DNA from: Mucilaginibacter sp. UBA5151
Lineage (GTDB): Bacteria; Bacteroidota; Bacteroidia; Sphingobacteriales; Sphingobacteriaceae
Assembly: GCA_002413785.1 (NCBI GenBank)
Contig: DHXR01000012.1
Location: 50,211-114,210 of the forward strand
Direction: 5' to 3'
Length of the DNA stretch: 64,000 nt
Below, piece after piece: positions 7,027 through 16,743 of the stretch. A model generated the notes under the pieces. It ran no database searches. It saw nothing but the letters and a program-made list of their open reading frames with translations, and was not told the origin of the DNA. Made by a program: the position numbers and the translations under genes. The first letter of the stretch is position 1; the number at the start of each line of letters is the position of its first letter.

Positions 7027-10000
7027 ATGAAAATTTATAGGTATTTTATATTAGTAATTCTTGTATTTGACTCAGTAATTTGTTTTTCACAAAATTCGGG
7101 CCCTAAGTTTGAGCATATCGGAACAGCGGAAGGCTTATCGCAAATCAATGTCACCTGTATAATCCAGGATAGCCGGGGATTTATGTGGATTGGTACCAGG
7201 GACGGACTAAATATGTACGACGGTTATAAATTCACCATTTACAGGAACGATCCGAACGACAGCAATACTATAAGCAATAACTTTATACAGGATATTGTTG
7301 AGGATAAAAAAGGCAATTTATGGGTGGCTACCGAGGGGGGAATTAATGAATACGATTTAAAACACAACCGCTTTACAAGGTATTTACATAATTATAAAGA
7401 TCAAAACAGCCTGTCGGGTAACAGTGATGATAGGTTAGTGCTGGACGGCAATGGCAATTTGTGGATTGCAACTGAAAGGGATGGTTTAGATTATTTTAAT
7501 ATCAAAAATAAACGTTTTACCCATTATTTACATTCCGGCCATAATCCAAATAGCATCAGTGATAATAACCTGCATACTATCTTTGAAGATTCGAACCATA
7601 ATTTATGGATCGGAACATTAGGCGGCGGCTTGGACCTTTTAAATACCAGGACTGGTGCATTTACCAGGTTTGAACATGATAATGCTGATCCGCAAACTAT
7701 TTCGAGTAATTCTGTATACAGTATTTTTGAGGATAAAAACCATCATATTTGGGTTGGCACACAGGGTGTCGGCTTGAATTTATTTGATCCCGTAAAAAAG
7801 AAGTTTACCCGTTTTATTCATGATGAAAAAAATACAGAAAGTATTGCTGCAAATAATGTATACAGCATTAACGAGGATGATGATGGAAATTTATGGTTTG
7901 GCACCGAAAATGGCGGGCTTAGTATCCTGAAAAAAGGGACAAATAAATTTTATAATTACGGCCATGACGAAATTGATAAAAACAGCGTCAACGGTAATTC
8001 CATTTATACAATTTGCCGTGACAGGTTAGGGAATATGTGGTTAGGCGCTTTTAGCAGTGGAATTAACCTTTTCAAAAAAAGTACCCGAAGCTTTAATTAT
8101 TATACGCATAATTCTTCACCCAATAGCTTATCAAATAATTTTGTGCTTGATCTGTTTGAAGATGCGGGGCATAATATTTGGGTAGGGACGGACGGGGGAG
8201 GTTTAAATAAATTCGACCCTAAAAAAGGCACTTTTGTAAGTTTTAAACACGACGCATCAAAGAAAAATACCATATCGGGCAATTACGTAATAGACATTAA
8301 ACAGGACGATAACGGCAATCTTTGGGTTGGCGCCTGGGCCGACGGCATCAGTATCCTAAACCCCAAAACTCATCAGTTCAGCTATTTTAAACATGATCCT
8401 GCAAATCCCAAAAGCCTGGGGGGCGATAATATTTATTACATAACTTTTACCAGGGATAAAAATGCGTGGATCAGTTGTTTCAATAATGGTTTAGACGAAT
8501 ACGACCGAAAAACAAATACTTTTAAGCATTTTAGATATGATGCCAATGATCCGCGCAGTTTGAGCAGCGATATGGTTTATTGTGGGTTGGAGGATAAAAG
8601 GGGGAATTTATGGATAGGTACTTATAGCGGCGGCTTTGATCTTCTGAATCGTAAAACAAATAAATTTACCAGGTTTCTGCATGATGAAACCCATAATAGC
8701 TTAAGTAACAACATGGTCACCGATATTTTTGAGGACCATAACGGTAATTTATGGTTGAGCACGTTTGCCGGTTTGGACTTGTTTGATCCTCAAACACAGC
8801 ATTTTAAAATTTTTACCAAAAAAGACGGTTTGCCCAGCGACATTATTTATGCGGTGAGGGAAGACAATAATAATAAATTATGGATAAGCACTAACGGCGG
8901 ATTATCCGAATATGATCCTGTAAAAAACAGTTTTAAAAACTTCTCGACTGAAGATGGCCTGCAGGATGATGAATTTAAACCCCATTCTGCATTAAAAACG
9001 CATGACGGAGTTTTATATTTTGGCGGTATAAACGGTTTTAATTCGTTTACACCGGCTCAGATATTAAAACCTGTAGGTTTTTCAACGCTTAAAGTAACCG
9101 GTTTCCGGTTATTTAATAAACAGCTTGCTGTTGCAAAAAGCAATAGCGATCCGTCTCCGCTAAAGGAAGACGTTTCTTATGCTAAGGTAATCACCTTGTC
9201 TTATAAACAATCGGTATTTTCAATAGAGTTTGCCGCTCTTGATTTTACATCGCCCAATAAAAAGAATTACGCCTATATATTAGAAGGATTTGATAAAGAC
9301 TGGAATTATGTAGGGAACATGAATACTGCTTCATATACCAATATTCCTCCGGGCAACTACACCTTTAAATTAAAGTATCAAAATTCTTCCGGTCAATGGT
9401 CGCCGGTTGCGTCTGAACTTCTTATCACTGTTGTTCCGCCATTCTGGTTAACGTGGTGGTTTAAATCATTGGCATTATTATTTGTAATTGGCAGCGTTTA
9501 CGCCGTGTTCAGGTATCGCATAGCCCGTATAAATGCACAAAAGCTGATCCTTGAAAAGCTGGTTGAAGAACGAACCGAAAGCCTTGCAAAAATGACGATT
9601 GAAGAGCAGCAATCCCGCAAGGCTGCCGAGAAAGCGCGTGAAGATGCCGAAAATGCAAATAAAGCTAAAAGTATTTTCCTGGCCATGATGAGCCATGAGA
9701 TACGTACGCCAATGAATGGTGTTATAGGCATGGCGGCCCTGTTATCGGATACCTCGCTTACAGATGAACAACAGGAATACGCAGAAACCATTAGAACTTG
9801 CGGCGATGCATTACTAAGTGTGATTAACGATGTGCTTGATTTCTCGAAAATAGAATCGGGAAGTATGGAACTGGAAGAAAGGGATTTTGATTTAAGAGAT
9901 TGTGTGGAAGGTGTATTAGATATTTTTGCTGAAAAAGCGTCAAAAATTGATCTTGTTTACCAGATTGAGCATAATATACCTTCTCAAATTGTGGGTGACT

Positions 10001-11193
10001 CTTTACGGTTACGGCAAATACTGATCAATTTGGTTAGTAACGCTATAAAATTCACCAATAAGGGAGAGGTATTTATCAGCGTAAAAACTGTAGAACAGGA
10101 AAGTAAAAATTTGGAATTACAGTTTAGCATCAGGGATACCGGCATTGGTATTCCAACTGATAAACTAAATAAACTGTTCAAAGCTTTTTCGCAGGTCGAT
10201 TCCAGTACCACCCGCAAGTACGGGGGCACAGGCCTTGGTCTGGCCATTAGTGAAAAACTTGTTAAGCTTATGGGCGGTGAAATAACGGTTGAAAGTGAAG
10301 TAGGTGTTGGGACGACATTTTCATTTACTATCAAATCAAAAGCCGGACAAAAAGCACAGCGAAACTACGTTTACCTCAACGTCAACGGGCTAAATGGAAA
10401 ACGTATTTTAGTTGTTGATGACAATGCTACTAACAGGGATATATTAGAAACGCAGCTTAAGCAATGGAAGTTTGTACCGGTTTTAGCCGAATCAGGTGAG
10501 GATGCATTACAAATATTATCATCCGATGAAATAATCGATTTGGTTATTTCTGATATGAATATGCCTGTAATGGATGGTGTTCAGTTAGCCAAAAAAATCA
10601 AAGCAAAACACCCCGATATGCCAATTATCCTGTTGAGTTCAATGGGCAACGAACAAAGCAAAAATGAAGCACATTTATTTAATAGTATACTGACCAAGCC
10701 CACACGGCATCAGGTACTCCTTAAGCATATTGCCGGGCAGTTAAAAGAAAAAGGCAGCGTAATTAAAGAAATCGACAAGGTTAAATCTCAATTTTCTGAA
10801 GATTTCGCCAGGCAATATCCATTGAATATTTTAATTGCTGAGGATAATGTTGTAAACCAGAAACTTGCATCTCATATTCTGGTGAAAATGGGTTACAAAC
10901 CGGATATCAGCGTAAATGGGCATGATGCTTTAAGCGCAATGACCATTAAAAAATATGATATGATATTTATGGATGTGCAAATGCCCGAGATGGATGGATT
11001 GGAGGCAACCCGTTTTATCCGCGAAAATATGGTGCATCAGCCTGTAATTATTGCGATGACAGCCAATGCAATGTCTGAAGATAAAGAGCTGTGCCTGAAA
11101 ACAGGCATGGACGATTATTTAAGTAAACCGATGAAAATAGCCGACATTATGGATGTGTTGGAAAGATGGGGAAAGCAAATTAACGGTTCATAG
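7027..11193 (+). CDS. Hybrid two-component sensor kinase with periplasmic propeller
   Basis: A 1388-residue inner-membrane kinase. After a signal peptide (1-21) come about a dozen Reg_prop repeats (N-LWIGT type, about 25-690) forming two beta-propellers, then a Y_Y_Y domain ending near 800 and one transmembrane segment (about 807-828). The phospho-accepting His is in SHEIRTPMNG (about 890). The ATPase domain has NLVSNAIKF, DTGIG and GGTGLGLAIS (1000-1070). Two receiver domains follow, with phospho-Asp candidates near 1176 (SDMNMPVMDG) and 1316 (MDVQMPEMDG). Classical Bacteroidota one-protein systems end in an AraC-type DNA-binding domain; this one lacks it and ends in two receivers, so its output partner is elsewhere. 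The ligand is unknown, but polysaccharide fragments are usual for the sensor type. Confidence 0.93.
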   Translation: MKIYRYFILVILVFDSVICFSQNSGPKFEHIGTAEGLSQINVTCIIQDSRGFMWIGTRDGLNMYDGYKFTIYRNDPNDSNTISNNFIQDIVEDKKGNLWVATEGGINEYDLKHNRFTRYLHNYKDQNSLSGNSDDRLVLDGNGNLWIATERDGLDYFNIKNKRFTHYLHSGHNPNSISDNNLHTIFEDSNHNLWIGTLGGGLDLLNTRTGAFTRFEHDNADPQTISSNSVYSIFEDKNHHIWVGTQGVGLNLFDPVKKKFTRFIHDEKNTESIAANNVYSINEDDDGNLWFGTENGGLSILKKGTNKFYNYGHDEIDKNSVNGNSIYTICRDRLGNMWLGAFSSGINLFKKSTRSFNYYTHNSSPNSLSNNFVLDLFEDAGHNIWVGTDGGGLNKFDPKKGTFVSFKHDASKKNTISGNYVIDIKQDDNGNLWVGAWADGISILNPKTHQFSYFKHDPANPKSLGGDNIYYITFTRDKNAWISCFNNGLDEYDRKTNTFKHFRYDANDPRSLSSDMVYCGLEDKRGNLWIGTYSGGFDLLNRKTNKFTRFLHDETHNSLSNNMVTDIFEDHNGNLWLSTFAGLDLFDPQTQHFKIFTKKDGLPSDIIYAVREDNNNKLWISTNGGLSEYDPVKNSFKNFSTEDGLQDDEFKPHSALKTHDGVLYFGGINGFNSFTPAQILKPVGFSTLKVTGFRLFNKQLAVAKSNSDPSPLKEDVSYAKVITLSYKQSVFSIEFAALDFTSPNKKNYAYILEGFDKDWNYVGNMNTASYTNIPPGNYTFKLKYQNSSGQWSPVASELLITVVPPFWLTWWFKSLALLFVIGSVYAVFRYRIARINAQKLILEKLVEERTESLAKMTIEEQQSRKAAEKAREDAENANKAKSIFLAMMSHEIRTPMNGVIGMAALLSDTSLTDEQQEYAETIRTCGDALLSVINDVLDFSKIESGSMELEERDFDLRDCVEGVLDIFAEKASKIDLVYQIEHNIPSQIVGDSLRLRQILINLVSNAIKFTNKGEVFISVKTVEQESKNLELQFSIRDTGIGIPTDKLNKLFKAFSQVDSSTTRKYGGTGLGLAISEKLVKLMGGEITVESEVGVGTTFSFTIKSKAGQKAQRNYVYLNVNGLNGKRILVVDDNATNRDILETQLKQWKFVPVLAESGEDALQILSSDEIIDLVISDMNMPVMDGVQLAKKIKAKHPDMPIILLSSMGNEQSKNEAHLFNSILTKPTRHQVLLKHIAGQLKEKGSVIKEIDKVKSQFSEDFARQYPLNILIAEDNVVNQKLASHILVKMGYKPDISVNGHDALSAMTIKKYDMIFMDVQMPEMDGLEATRFIRENMVHQPVIIAMTANAMSEDKELCLKTGMDDYLSKPMKIADIMDVLERWGKQINGS

Positions 11194-11217
11194 TTCATGG
11201 ATTATAGTTCATGGCGT
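11190..11217. repeat. Gene-end repeat of the GTTCATAGTTCATGG type
   Basis: Repeated TAGTTCATGG words begin at the stop codon of the kinase. The same word family recurs at 19519-19566, 34250-34336, 58113-58146 and 58236-58265, always next to gene ends. Confidence 0.6.
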
Positions 11218-11312
11218 TATTGTGGGGGATGCTGCAAATAGGTAATCAATAAATTACACAAAATATAATAGTAAACAGGTAAATTCAGCCTTTATATTTA
11301 AAGAACAAATTT

Positions 11313-12107
11313 ATGCGATTAATCTCTCAATCCCGGTCCCTGGTATGCCTTGTTTTTTTTATCTTTTTAACTGGTTTGTCTTTTAAAACAGCCAGTGCTG
11401 CTGAAAAATACTACTACCAGCTAAAAATTTACCATCTAAAAACGCAGTCACAGGAAGACCGCCTCGATCAGTATTTACAAAATGCCTATCTGCCTGCTTT
11501 GCACAGGATGGGCATCAAAAATATTGGGGTATTTAAACCTGTTCAGCAGGATACTTCCGGTAAACTGGTATATGTTTTAACGCCGTTCCGCACCTTTACC
11601 CAATTGGAAAATGTGGAAGGAAAGCTACAGGCTGATCAGCAATATGTTACCGACGGTAAAGATTATATCGGCGCTGCATATAACGATGCATTTTACACCC
11701 GTTTGGAAACAATCGTATTAAAAGCATTCCCCAAAATGCCCGAGCCCGCTGTTCCTGAACTATCGGCCAACAAAACCGACCGTGTTTACGAATTGCGCAG
11801 CTACGAAAGTTCTACAGAAGCGTATAATGTGAATAAAGTACACATGTTTAATGATGGCAACGAAGTAGCGCTTTTTAAAAGGCTTGGCTTCAATGCGGTA
11901 TTTTATGCCGAAGTTTTAGCCGGAAGCCACATGCCCAACCTGATGTATATGACTACTTTTAACAGCAAACAGGACAGGGATAAACATTGGGAAACCTTTT
12001 CAAACGACCCGGAATGGAAAAAATTGGTTGCATTGCCGGAGTATCAGCATAATGTTTCAAAGGCGGATATTCTATTTTTGCACCCAACCGCATACTCAGA
12101 TTTTTAA
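11313..12107 (+). CDS. Secreted NIPSNAP-family protein
   Basis: A 264-residue protein with a signal peptide (about 1-29, ending ASAA). It has two NIPSNAP-like ferredoxin-fold halves: YYYQLKIYHLKTQSQEDRL to about residue 130, and RVYELRSYESSTEAYNVNK to the end, with HWETFSNDPEWKKL typical of the second half. NIPSNAP proteins lack a settled bacterial function. The stop is directly followed by the ATG of an FAD oxidoreductase with no gap, so the two form an operon and may act on the same substrate. Confidence 0.85.
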   Translation: MRLISQSRSLVCLVFFIFLTGLSFKTASAAEKYYYQLKIYHLKTQSQEDRLDQYLQNAYLPALHRMGIKNIGVFKPVQQDTSGKLVYVLTPFRTFTQLENVEGKLQADQQYVTDGKDYIGAAYNDAFYTRLETIVLKAFPKMPEPAVPELSANKTDRVYELRSYESSTEAYNVNKVHMFNDGNEVALFKRLGFNAVFYAEVLAGSHMPNLMYMTTFNSKQDRDKHWETFSNDPEWKKLVALPEYQHNVSKADILFLHPTAYSDF

Positions 12108-13541
12108 ATGCAGCTTGAAAAACGCGATTTTGATGCAATAGTAGTCGGTTCGGGTCCAAATGGTTTGGCGGCGGCTATTTTAATGCAGCAAAAGGGCCTT
12201 TCTGTTTTACTGATTGAAGGAAAAGAAACCGTTGGCGGGGGCCTGCGTTCGGCTGAACTCACTTTGCCTGGTTTTGTTCATGATATTTGCTCCGCCGTTC
12301 ATCCGCTTGCTGTTGCATCGCCATTTTTTGAAACACTCCCGCTAAGTGATCATGGGCTGGAATACATTTATCCGGAAATTGCAGCCGCGCACCCTTTTGA
12401 TAACGGGTCAGTGGCAATCTTAAAAAAATCACTTGAAGAAACAGCCCTTTTATTGGGTACGGATGAACAGGCTTACCTTGACCTGATGCAGCCGATTGTA
12501 AAAGATTGGCCTTCCATTGCCCCGGATGTATTAGGCCCTTTGCACTATCCAAAACATCCGCTGGCGATGGCCCGTTTTGGCCTGTCCGCCCTAACATCTG
12601 CTACCTGGTTATCAAAAAAGTTTAAAACCCCCGGGGCTAAAGCATTATTTGCGGGTATGGCTGCCCACGCCATACAGCCATTAAGCAATTTAACAACTTC
12701 AGCAATCGCTTTGGTTTTAATGGCCTCGGCACATTTAAAAGGTTGGCCTATCCCTAAAAGAGGATCAAACCAGATCGCAAATGCGCTGGCATCTTATTTT
12801 GTATCCCTTGGCGGGAAGATTGAAACCAATTATTATGTGAAGTCATTGGAGCAACTGCCATCGGCTCATGCGGTTTTATTTGATGTTACGCCACGGCAGT
12901 TGCTGCAAATAGCCGGGCACCGTTTTTCATCACTTTATAAATGGCAACTTGAACGTTACCGTTACGGGATGGGCGTTTTTAAAATAGATTGGGCCCTGGA
13001 TGCGCCCATACCATTTACCGCAACCGGGTGCCGCGGGGCCGGTACTGTTCACATCGGTAATACATTTGAAGAAATTGCAGCTTGCGAACAGCAGGTATGG
13101 AATGGAACCATCCCGGAAAAACCTTTTGTGCTGTTGTCTCAGCCCAGCGTATTTGACCCTTCCCGTGCCCCGGAGGGCAAGCATACGGCCTGGGCTTATT
13201 GCCATGTGCCCAACGGATCAAAAGCAGATATGACGGCTGCCATTGAAAACCAGGTAGAACGATTTGCCCCCGGATTTAAAGAAACCATTTTAGCCCGCCA
13301 CACTATGGATACAGCCCAAATGGAGGAATACAACCCCAATTATATAGGCGGCGATATTAACGGCGGCGTAATTGATATTGGCCAGTTGTTTACCAGGCCG
13401 GTATTGCGCTGGTCACCTTACAAAACTTCGGCAAAGGGTATTTATATCTGTTCGTCCTCAACCCCGCCCGGGGGAGGTGTGCATGGCATGTGCGGGTACC
13501 ATGCAGCTAAGAAGGCCTTGCGGGATGTCTTTGATCACTGA
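12108..13541 (+). CDS. NAD(P)/FAD-dependent oxidoreductase, CrtI/PYROXD2-like
   Basis: A 477-residue flavoprotein. The dinucleotide-binding motif VVGSGPNGLAAA lies near residues 12-23, followed by LIEGKETVGGGLRSAELTLPG, the family's second FAD contact. The C-terminus has PPGGGVHGMCGYHAA, the usual FAD-closing motif. This is the phytoene-desaturase superfamily, but no carotenoid genes are nearby, so a carotenoid role is not supported. PYROXD2-like members are closest by layout. The ATG follows the NIPSNAP stop without a gap. No membrane segment or signal peptide is evident. Substrate unknown. Confidence 0.85.
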   Translation: MQLEKRDFDAIVVGSGPNGLAAAILMQQKGLSVLLIEGKETVGGGLRSAELTLPGFVHDICSAVHPLAVASPFFETLPLSDHGLEYIYPEIAAAHPFDNGSVAILKKSLEETALLLGTDEQAYLDLMQPIVKDWPSIAPDVLGPLHYPKHPLAMARFGLSALTSATWLSKKFKTPGAKALFAGMAAHAIQPLSNLTTSAIALVLMASAHLKGWPIPKRGSNQIANALASYFVSLGGKIETNYYVKSLEQLPSAHAVLFDVTPRQLLQIAGHRFSSLYKWQLERYRYGMGVFKIDWALDAPIPFTATGCRGAGTVHIGNTFEEIAACEQQVWNGTIPEKPFVLLSQPSVFDPSRAPEGKHTAWAYCHVPNGSKADMTAAIENQVERFAPGFKETILARHTMDTAQMEEYNPNYIGGDINGGVIDIGQLFTRPVLRWSPYKTSAKGIYICSSSTPPGGGVHGMCGYHAAKKALRDVFDH

Positions 13542-13840
13542 TTTTTTGATTTCACTGACCTTAGTTTGCAAATAGTAATCAATGTATTCCTGATAAGGGA
13601 AATCCTTGTAAACCATGGTTTTGAATTTTCATTAAAAACGGTAGCCCTAAAACAAACGGAGTTTACCATCATTTTTAATTGAAGCATTAGTAGAAAAAAC
13701 CCGATGGCTTATCGCAAATAATTCTATTGATGCGCCTTTTTATTTAACTCAAATCAGCTTCAAAATAGGTAAAATATCCCATATGAATTTGATTTTTTTT
13801 TGTTTCATTTTGTTTAAATCAACCAAAACAATTCAAAATT
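13542..13840. other. Gene-free spacer before a lipoprotein gene
   Basis: About 300 bp with no credible coding frame. The 3' half is AT-rich (including a run of eight T near 13793-13800) and should contain the promoter of the lipoprotein gene. Confidence 0.4.
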
Positions 13841-14344
13841 ATGAAAGCACAAATAACACTTAAACTTTGTGTATTATTGATAATACCAATTTTTATTGCT
13901 TCATGCAAAGGGAGATCCGGTTCTGGCTCAACTTCAGATTCATCAGTCACAACCACGTCAACAACTAATTCAACAACAGCGGCATCCTCAAAAGGGAACT
14001 CAGTTATGGATTCATTGAACATAAGTGACCCCGACGAAAAGAAAATTTGCGCGTTGTATGATGACGTGATCACCGATTATTTAACAAATTTGAAAACAAT
14101 AGCAACTGATACCTCCAAAGCCGCAGCAGCAAAAAGGGCTGATTTAGATCAAAAATACAAAGCCAGGGAAAAGGAAATACAACCTCAGGTTGAAGCTATG
14201 CGAAGGAAAATAGCGATGAACCCTACTGAAGCTATGAAATTTACACAATTTTCACTTTACGAATCGAAGAGAGTAATGGGTGCTGTTTCTACTTATGAGC
14301 AAGGGATGTTAAAAAACTTGCCGACATCGGTACCCAACCATTAA
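13841..14344 (+). CDS. Small lipoprotein of unknown function
   Basis: A 167-residue protein with a lipoprotein signal peptide: hydrophobic residues 8-20, then IASCKG with the lipid-accepting Cys at about 22. A Ser/Thr-rich linker (about 24-50) follows, of the sort that tethers a domain off a membrane. The rest is charged and helical (DTSKAAAAKRADLDQKYKAREKEIQPQVEAMRRK), suggesting a short coiled coil. I do not recognise a named family. It is a single-gene unit with a strong terminator 29 bp downstream. Confidence 0.75.
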   Translation: MKAQITLKLCVLLIIPIFIASCKGRSGSGSTSDSSVTTTSTTNSTTAASSKGNSVMDSLNISDPDEKKICALYDDVITDYLTNLKTIATDTSKAAAAKRADLDQKYKAREKEIQPQVEAMRRKIAMNPTEAMKFTQFSLYESKRVMGAVSTYEQGMLKNLPTSVPNH

Positions 14345-14372
14345 TTAAGTACATGGAAACTGCTTTTTTGTC

Positions 14373-14420
14373 CCCTGGTGCCATGCCAAATGGCGCCAGG
14401 GCTTTGCTATGTTTTTTTTC
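14373..14420 (+). terminator. Rho-independent terminator after the lipoprotein gene
   Basis: CCCTGGTGCCAT (14373-14384) pairs with ATGGCGCCAGGG (14390-14401), a 12-bp stem with one G-T pair and a GCCAA loop. A run of eight T follows at 14412-14419. Confidence 0.8.
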
Positions 14421-14511
14421 TCCAATAAGCCGGCAAATTCAAGTATTTTTTATTTTTAACATAATCTGATTAGATTTAGGCATTAATCCTTGTTAAAAAT
14501 AAATCCAATTC

Positions 14512-16686
14512 ATGAAGAAACTGTTTCCATTGGCTTTGTGCATAACTGCATTGGTTGGCCTGTCCTGTAAAAAACATGTAACAGCGCCCGGCTATGGCGG
14601 CTGGGGTACATACGCAGGAACCAAAGAAGGAAACAGGTATTCGTCAAATGACCAGATCACCTTAAAAAACATTAACCACCTTAAAGTTGCCTGGACATTC
14701 AGCACAAACGATAAAGATAAGGCCAACCATAGCCAAAACCAATGCAACCCCATAGTTGTTGACGGTACACTTTATGGCACCAGCCCTAAGTTGAAATTGT
14801 TTGCACTGGATGCTGTTACCGGTGAACAAAAATGGCGGTTTGACCCAGCATCTACGGATACATCAAAAAAAGCTGATCCGATGGCCTATTATAAAATCTG
14901 CAGGGGCGTAGTTTATTGGGCGGATAAAAACGGGGATAATAAACGCATTTTTTATAGTGTCGGTTCAAAAACATACGCCATTGACGCGGTTAGCGGCCAA
15001 CCAATTATTAATTTTGGTAAGGGTGGTTATTTAGACCTAACCAAAGACCTCGGCCGCAAGGTAAATTCTTATGTTGCAGGCACTACGCCGGGTGTTATTT
15101 TTAAAGACCTGTTAATTATGGGCGCGAGGGTTGATGAATCGGAAGATGCCGCGCCGGGGCATATCAGGGCTTATGATGTGATGACAGGAAAGCTCCGCTG
15201 GATCTTTCATACCATCCCGCATCCCGGCGAAATTGGATTTAATACCTGGCCCGACAGTACAGCCTGGAAAAAATTAGGATCGGTCAATAACTGGGCGGGG
15301 ATGGCATTGGATGAAAAACGCGGCATTGTTTATGTGCCAACAGGTTCGGTTGGCGGTGATTTTTATGGAGCGCACCGCAAGGGCCCTGATCTCTTCGCCA
15401 ATTGTTTGCTTGCACTCGACGCCGCAACAGGGAAATACATCTGGCATTATCAGGTAGTGCACCATGATTTGTGGGACCGCGATTTGCCTGCCAACCCAAA
15501 CCTGGTAACCATAATACATGATGGCAAGACAATTGATGCAGTGGCACAGATAACCAAACATGGTTTTATTTTCATGTTCGACCGTACCAATGGTAAGCCC
15601 ATATTCCCGATAGCAGAGAAACCTGTACCAACCCACGCCTTGCGGGGGGAACAACCCTGGCCTACCCAGCCATTCCCATCCCTGCCGCAGCCTTTTGCCC
15701 GTCAGCATTTCGGGCCTGAAGATGTAACCGACCTTACGCCTGAAACACATAAGGATATGATGGAAAGATACAAAATGGTGAAATATAATACCATGTTTAC
15801 GCCCCCAAGCAAGGAGGGCGGCTGGATATTCCCCGGATTTGATGGCGGCGGCGAATGGGGCGGGGCGGCAGTTGACCCTGAAACAAAAATTATGTATATC
15901 AGCAATAGTGAAATGCCGTGGGCGCAGGTAATGATTGATGTTCCCAAAAACACATATCAGCATACTTTACAGGGGATGGGCCATGCTGTTTATAACAAAT
16001 ATTGCCTGGCATGCCATGGCCCCGAGCTAAAGGGAAATGGCAGCTCATTTCCCTCATTGGTTAATATAGCAAAAAAGATGAATGAGCAGCAGGTAGCGCA
16101 GTTCGTTGAAAGCGGCCGCAATATGATGCCTTCGTTTAAACAGATCACGGCCAATGACAAAAAGGCTTTGCTTGCCTTTGTTTTGAAATTACCCGAAAAG
16201 GCTTCGGATGTAAGTGTAATTTCAAAAGAGCCTGTATCTGCCAGCACCCTGAATGATATTCCTTATACTATGAACGGATATAACCGGTTTTTGGATAAAG
16301 ACGGTTATCCCGGCATTAAACCACCCTGGGGTACGCTTGATGCTGTTGACCTGACATCGGGCAAAGTTTTATGGAAAGTTCCCCTGGGTGAATACCCCGA
16401 ACTGACAAAAAAAGGCATACCTGTTACCGGCACTGAACTTTATGGAGGGCCGCTGGTAACCAAAGGGGGGCTGGTATTTGTTGCTGCAACCAAAGATGAA
16501 AAGATAAGGGCTTTTGATAAGCAAACAGGTAAACAGGTTTGGGAGGCACAGCTGCCCGCAGCAGGTTATGCCACCCCTGCAACTTATTCGATAGATGGCA
16601 AACAATACCTGGTCATAGCCTGTGGCGGCGGCAAAATCGGCAGCAAATCGGGCGATAGTTATGTTTGTTTTGCATTACCAAAGTAG
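14512..16686 (+). CDS. PQQ-dependent dehydrogenase with built-in cytochrome c domain
   Basis: A 724-residue periplasmic, probably lipid-anchored quinoprotein (lipobox near LSCKK, Cys about 19). It oxidises an alcohol or sugar with pyrroloquinoline quinone and passes electrons to heme. The N-terminal part matches quinoprotein glucose dehydrogenases (YAGTKEGNRYSSNDQI) with propeller W motifs (LRWIFHTIPHPGE, YIWHYQVVHHDLWDRD). A heme-binding CLACH lies near residue 497-501 with a likely Met ligand in GRNMMPSF, inserted between late propeller blades. The C-terminal blade ends in DGKQYLVIACGGG. No PQQ biosynthesis genes are visible here, so the cofactor may be scavenged. The substrate (glucose is usual) is not proven. 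Confidence 0.9.
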   Translation: MKKLFPLALCITALVGLSCKKHVTAPGYGGWGTYAGTKEGNRYSSNDQITLKNINHLKVAWTFSTNDKDKANHSQNQCNPIVVDGTLYGTSPKLKLFALDAVTGEQKWRFDPASTDTSKKADPMAYYKICRGVVYWADKNGDNKRIFYSVGSKTYAIDAVSGQPIINFGKGGYLDLTKDLGRKVNSYVAGTTPGVIFKDLLIMGARVDESEDAAPGHIRAYDVMTGKLRWIFHTIPHPGEIGFNTWPDSTAWKKLGSVNNWAGMALDEKRGIVYVPTGSVGGDFYGAHRKGPDLFANCLLALDAATGKYIWHYQVVHHDLWDRDLPANPNLVTIIHDGKTIDAVAQITKHGFIFMFDRTNGKPIFPIAEKPVPTHALRGEQPWPTQPFPSLPQPFARQHFGPEDVTDLTPETHKDMMERYKMVKYNTMFTPPSKEGGWIFPGFDGGGEWGGAAVDPETKIMYISNSEMPWAQVMIDVPKNTYQHTLQGMGHAVYNKYCLACHGPELKGNGSSFPSLVNIAKKMNEQQVAQFVESGRNMMPSFKQITANDKKALLAFVLKLPEKASDVSVISKEPVSASTLNDIPYTMNGYNRFLDKDGYPGIKPPWGTLDAVDLTSGKVLWKVPLGEYPELTKKGIPVTGTELYGGPLVTKGGLVFVAATKDEKIRAFDKQTGKQVWEAQLPAAGYATPATYSIDGKQYLVIACGGGKIGSKSGDSYVCFALPK

Positions 16687-16692
16687 GAGGTA

Positions 16693-16724
16693 AAAGGCCT
16701 TTAAGTGTGATCTTAAAGGCCTTT
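16693..16724. terminator. Bidirectional terminator between convergent genes
   Basis: AAAGGCCTTTAAG (16693-16705) pairs perfectly with CTTAAAGGCCTTT (16712-16724) around a 6-nt loop. It lies between the PQQ dehydrogenase (+) and the beta-barrel gene (-) and can serve both. Confidence 0.85.
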
Positions 16725-16743
16725 ATTTTACAATTTTAATAAC

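Noticed and set aside
12108..13541. Phytoene desaturase (crtI) of a carotenoid operon
   Set aside because: Superfamily match only; no crtB, crtY or related gene is near, and the coupled gene is NIPSNAP.
15274..15963. 229-codon minus-strand frame inside the PQQ dehydrogenase gene
   Set aside because: Lies fully antisense to a well-supported gene and has Cys/His/Pro-rich random composition. It is a shadow of codon bias.
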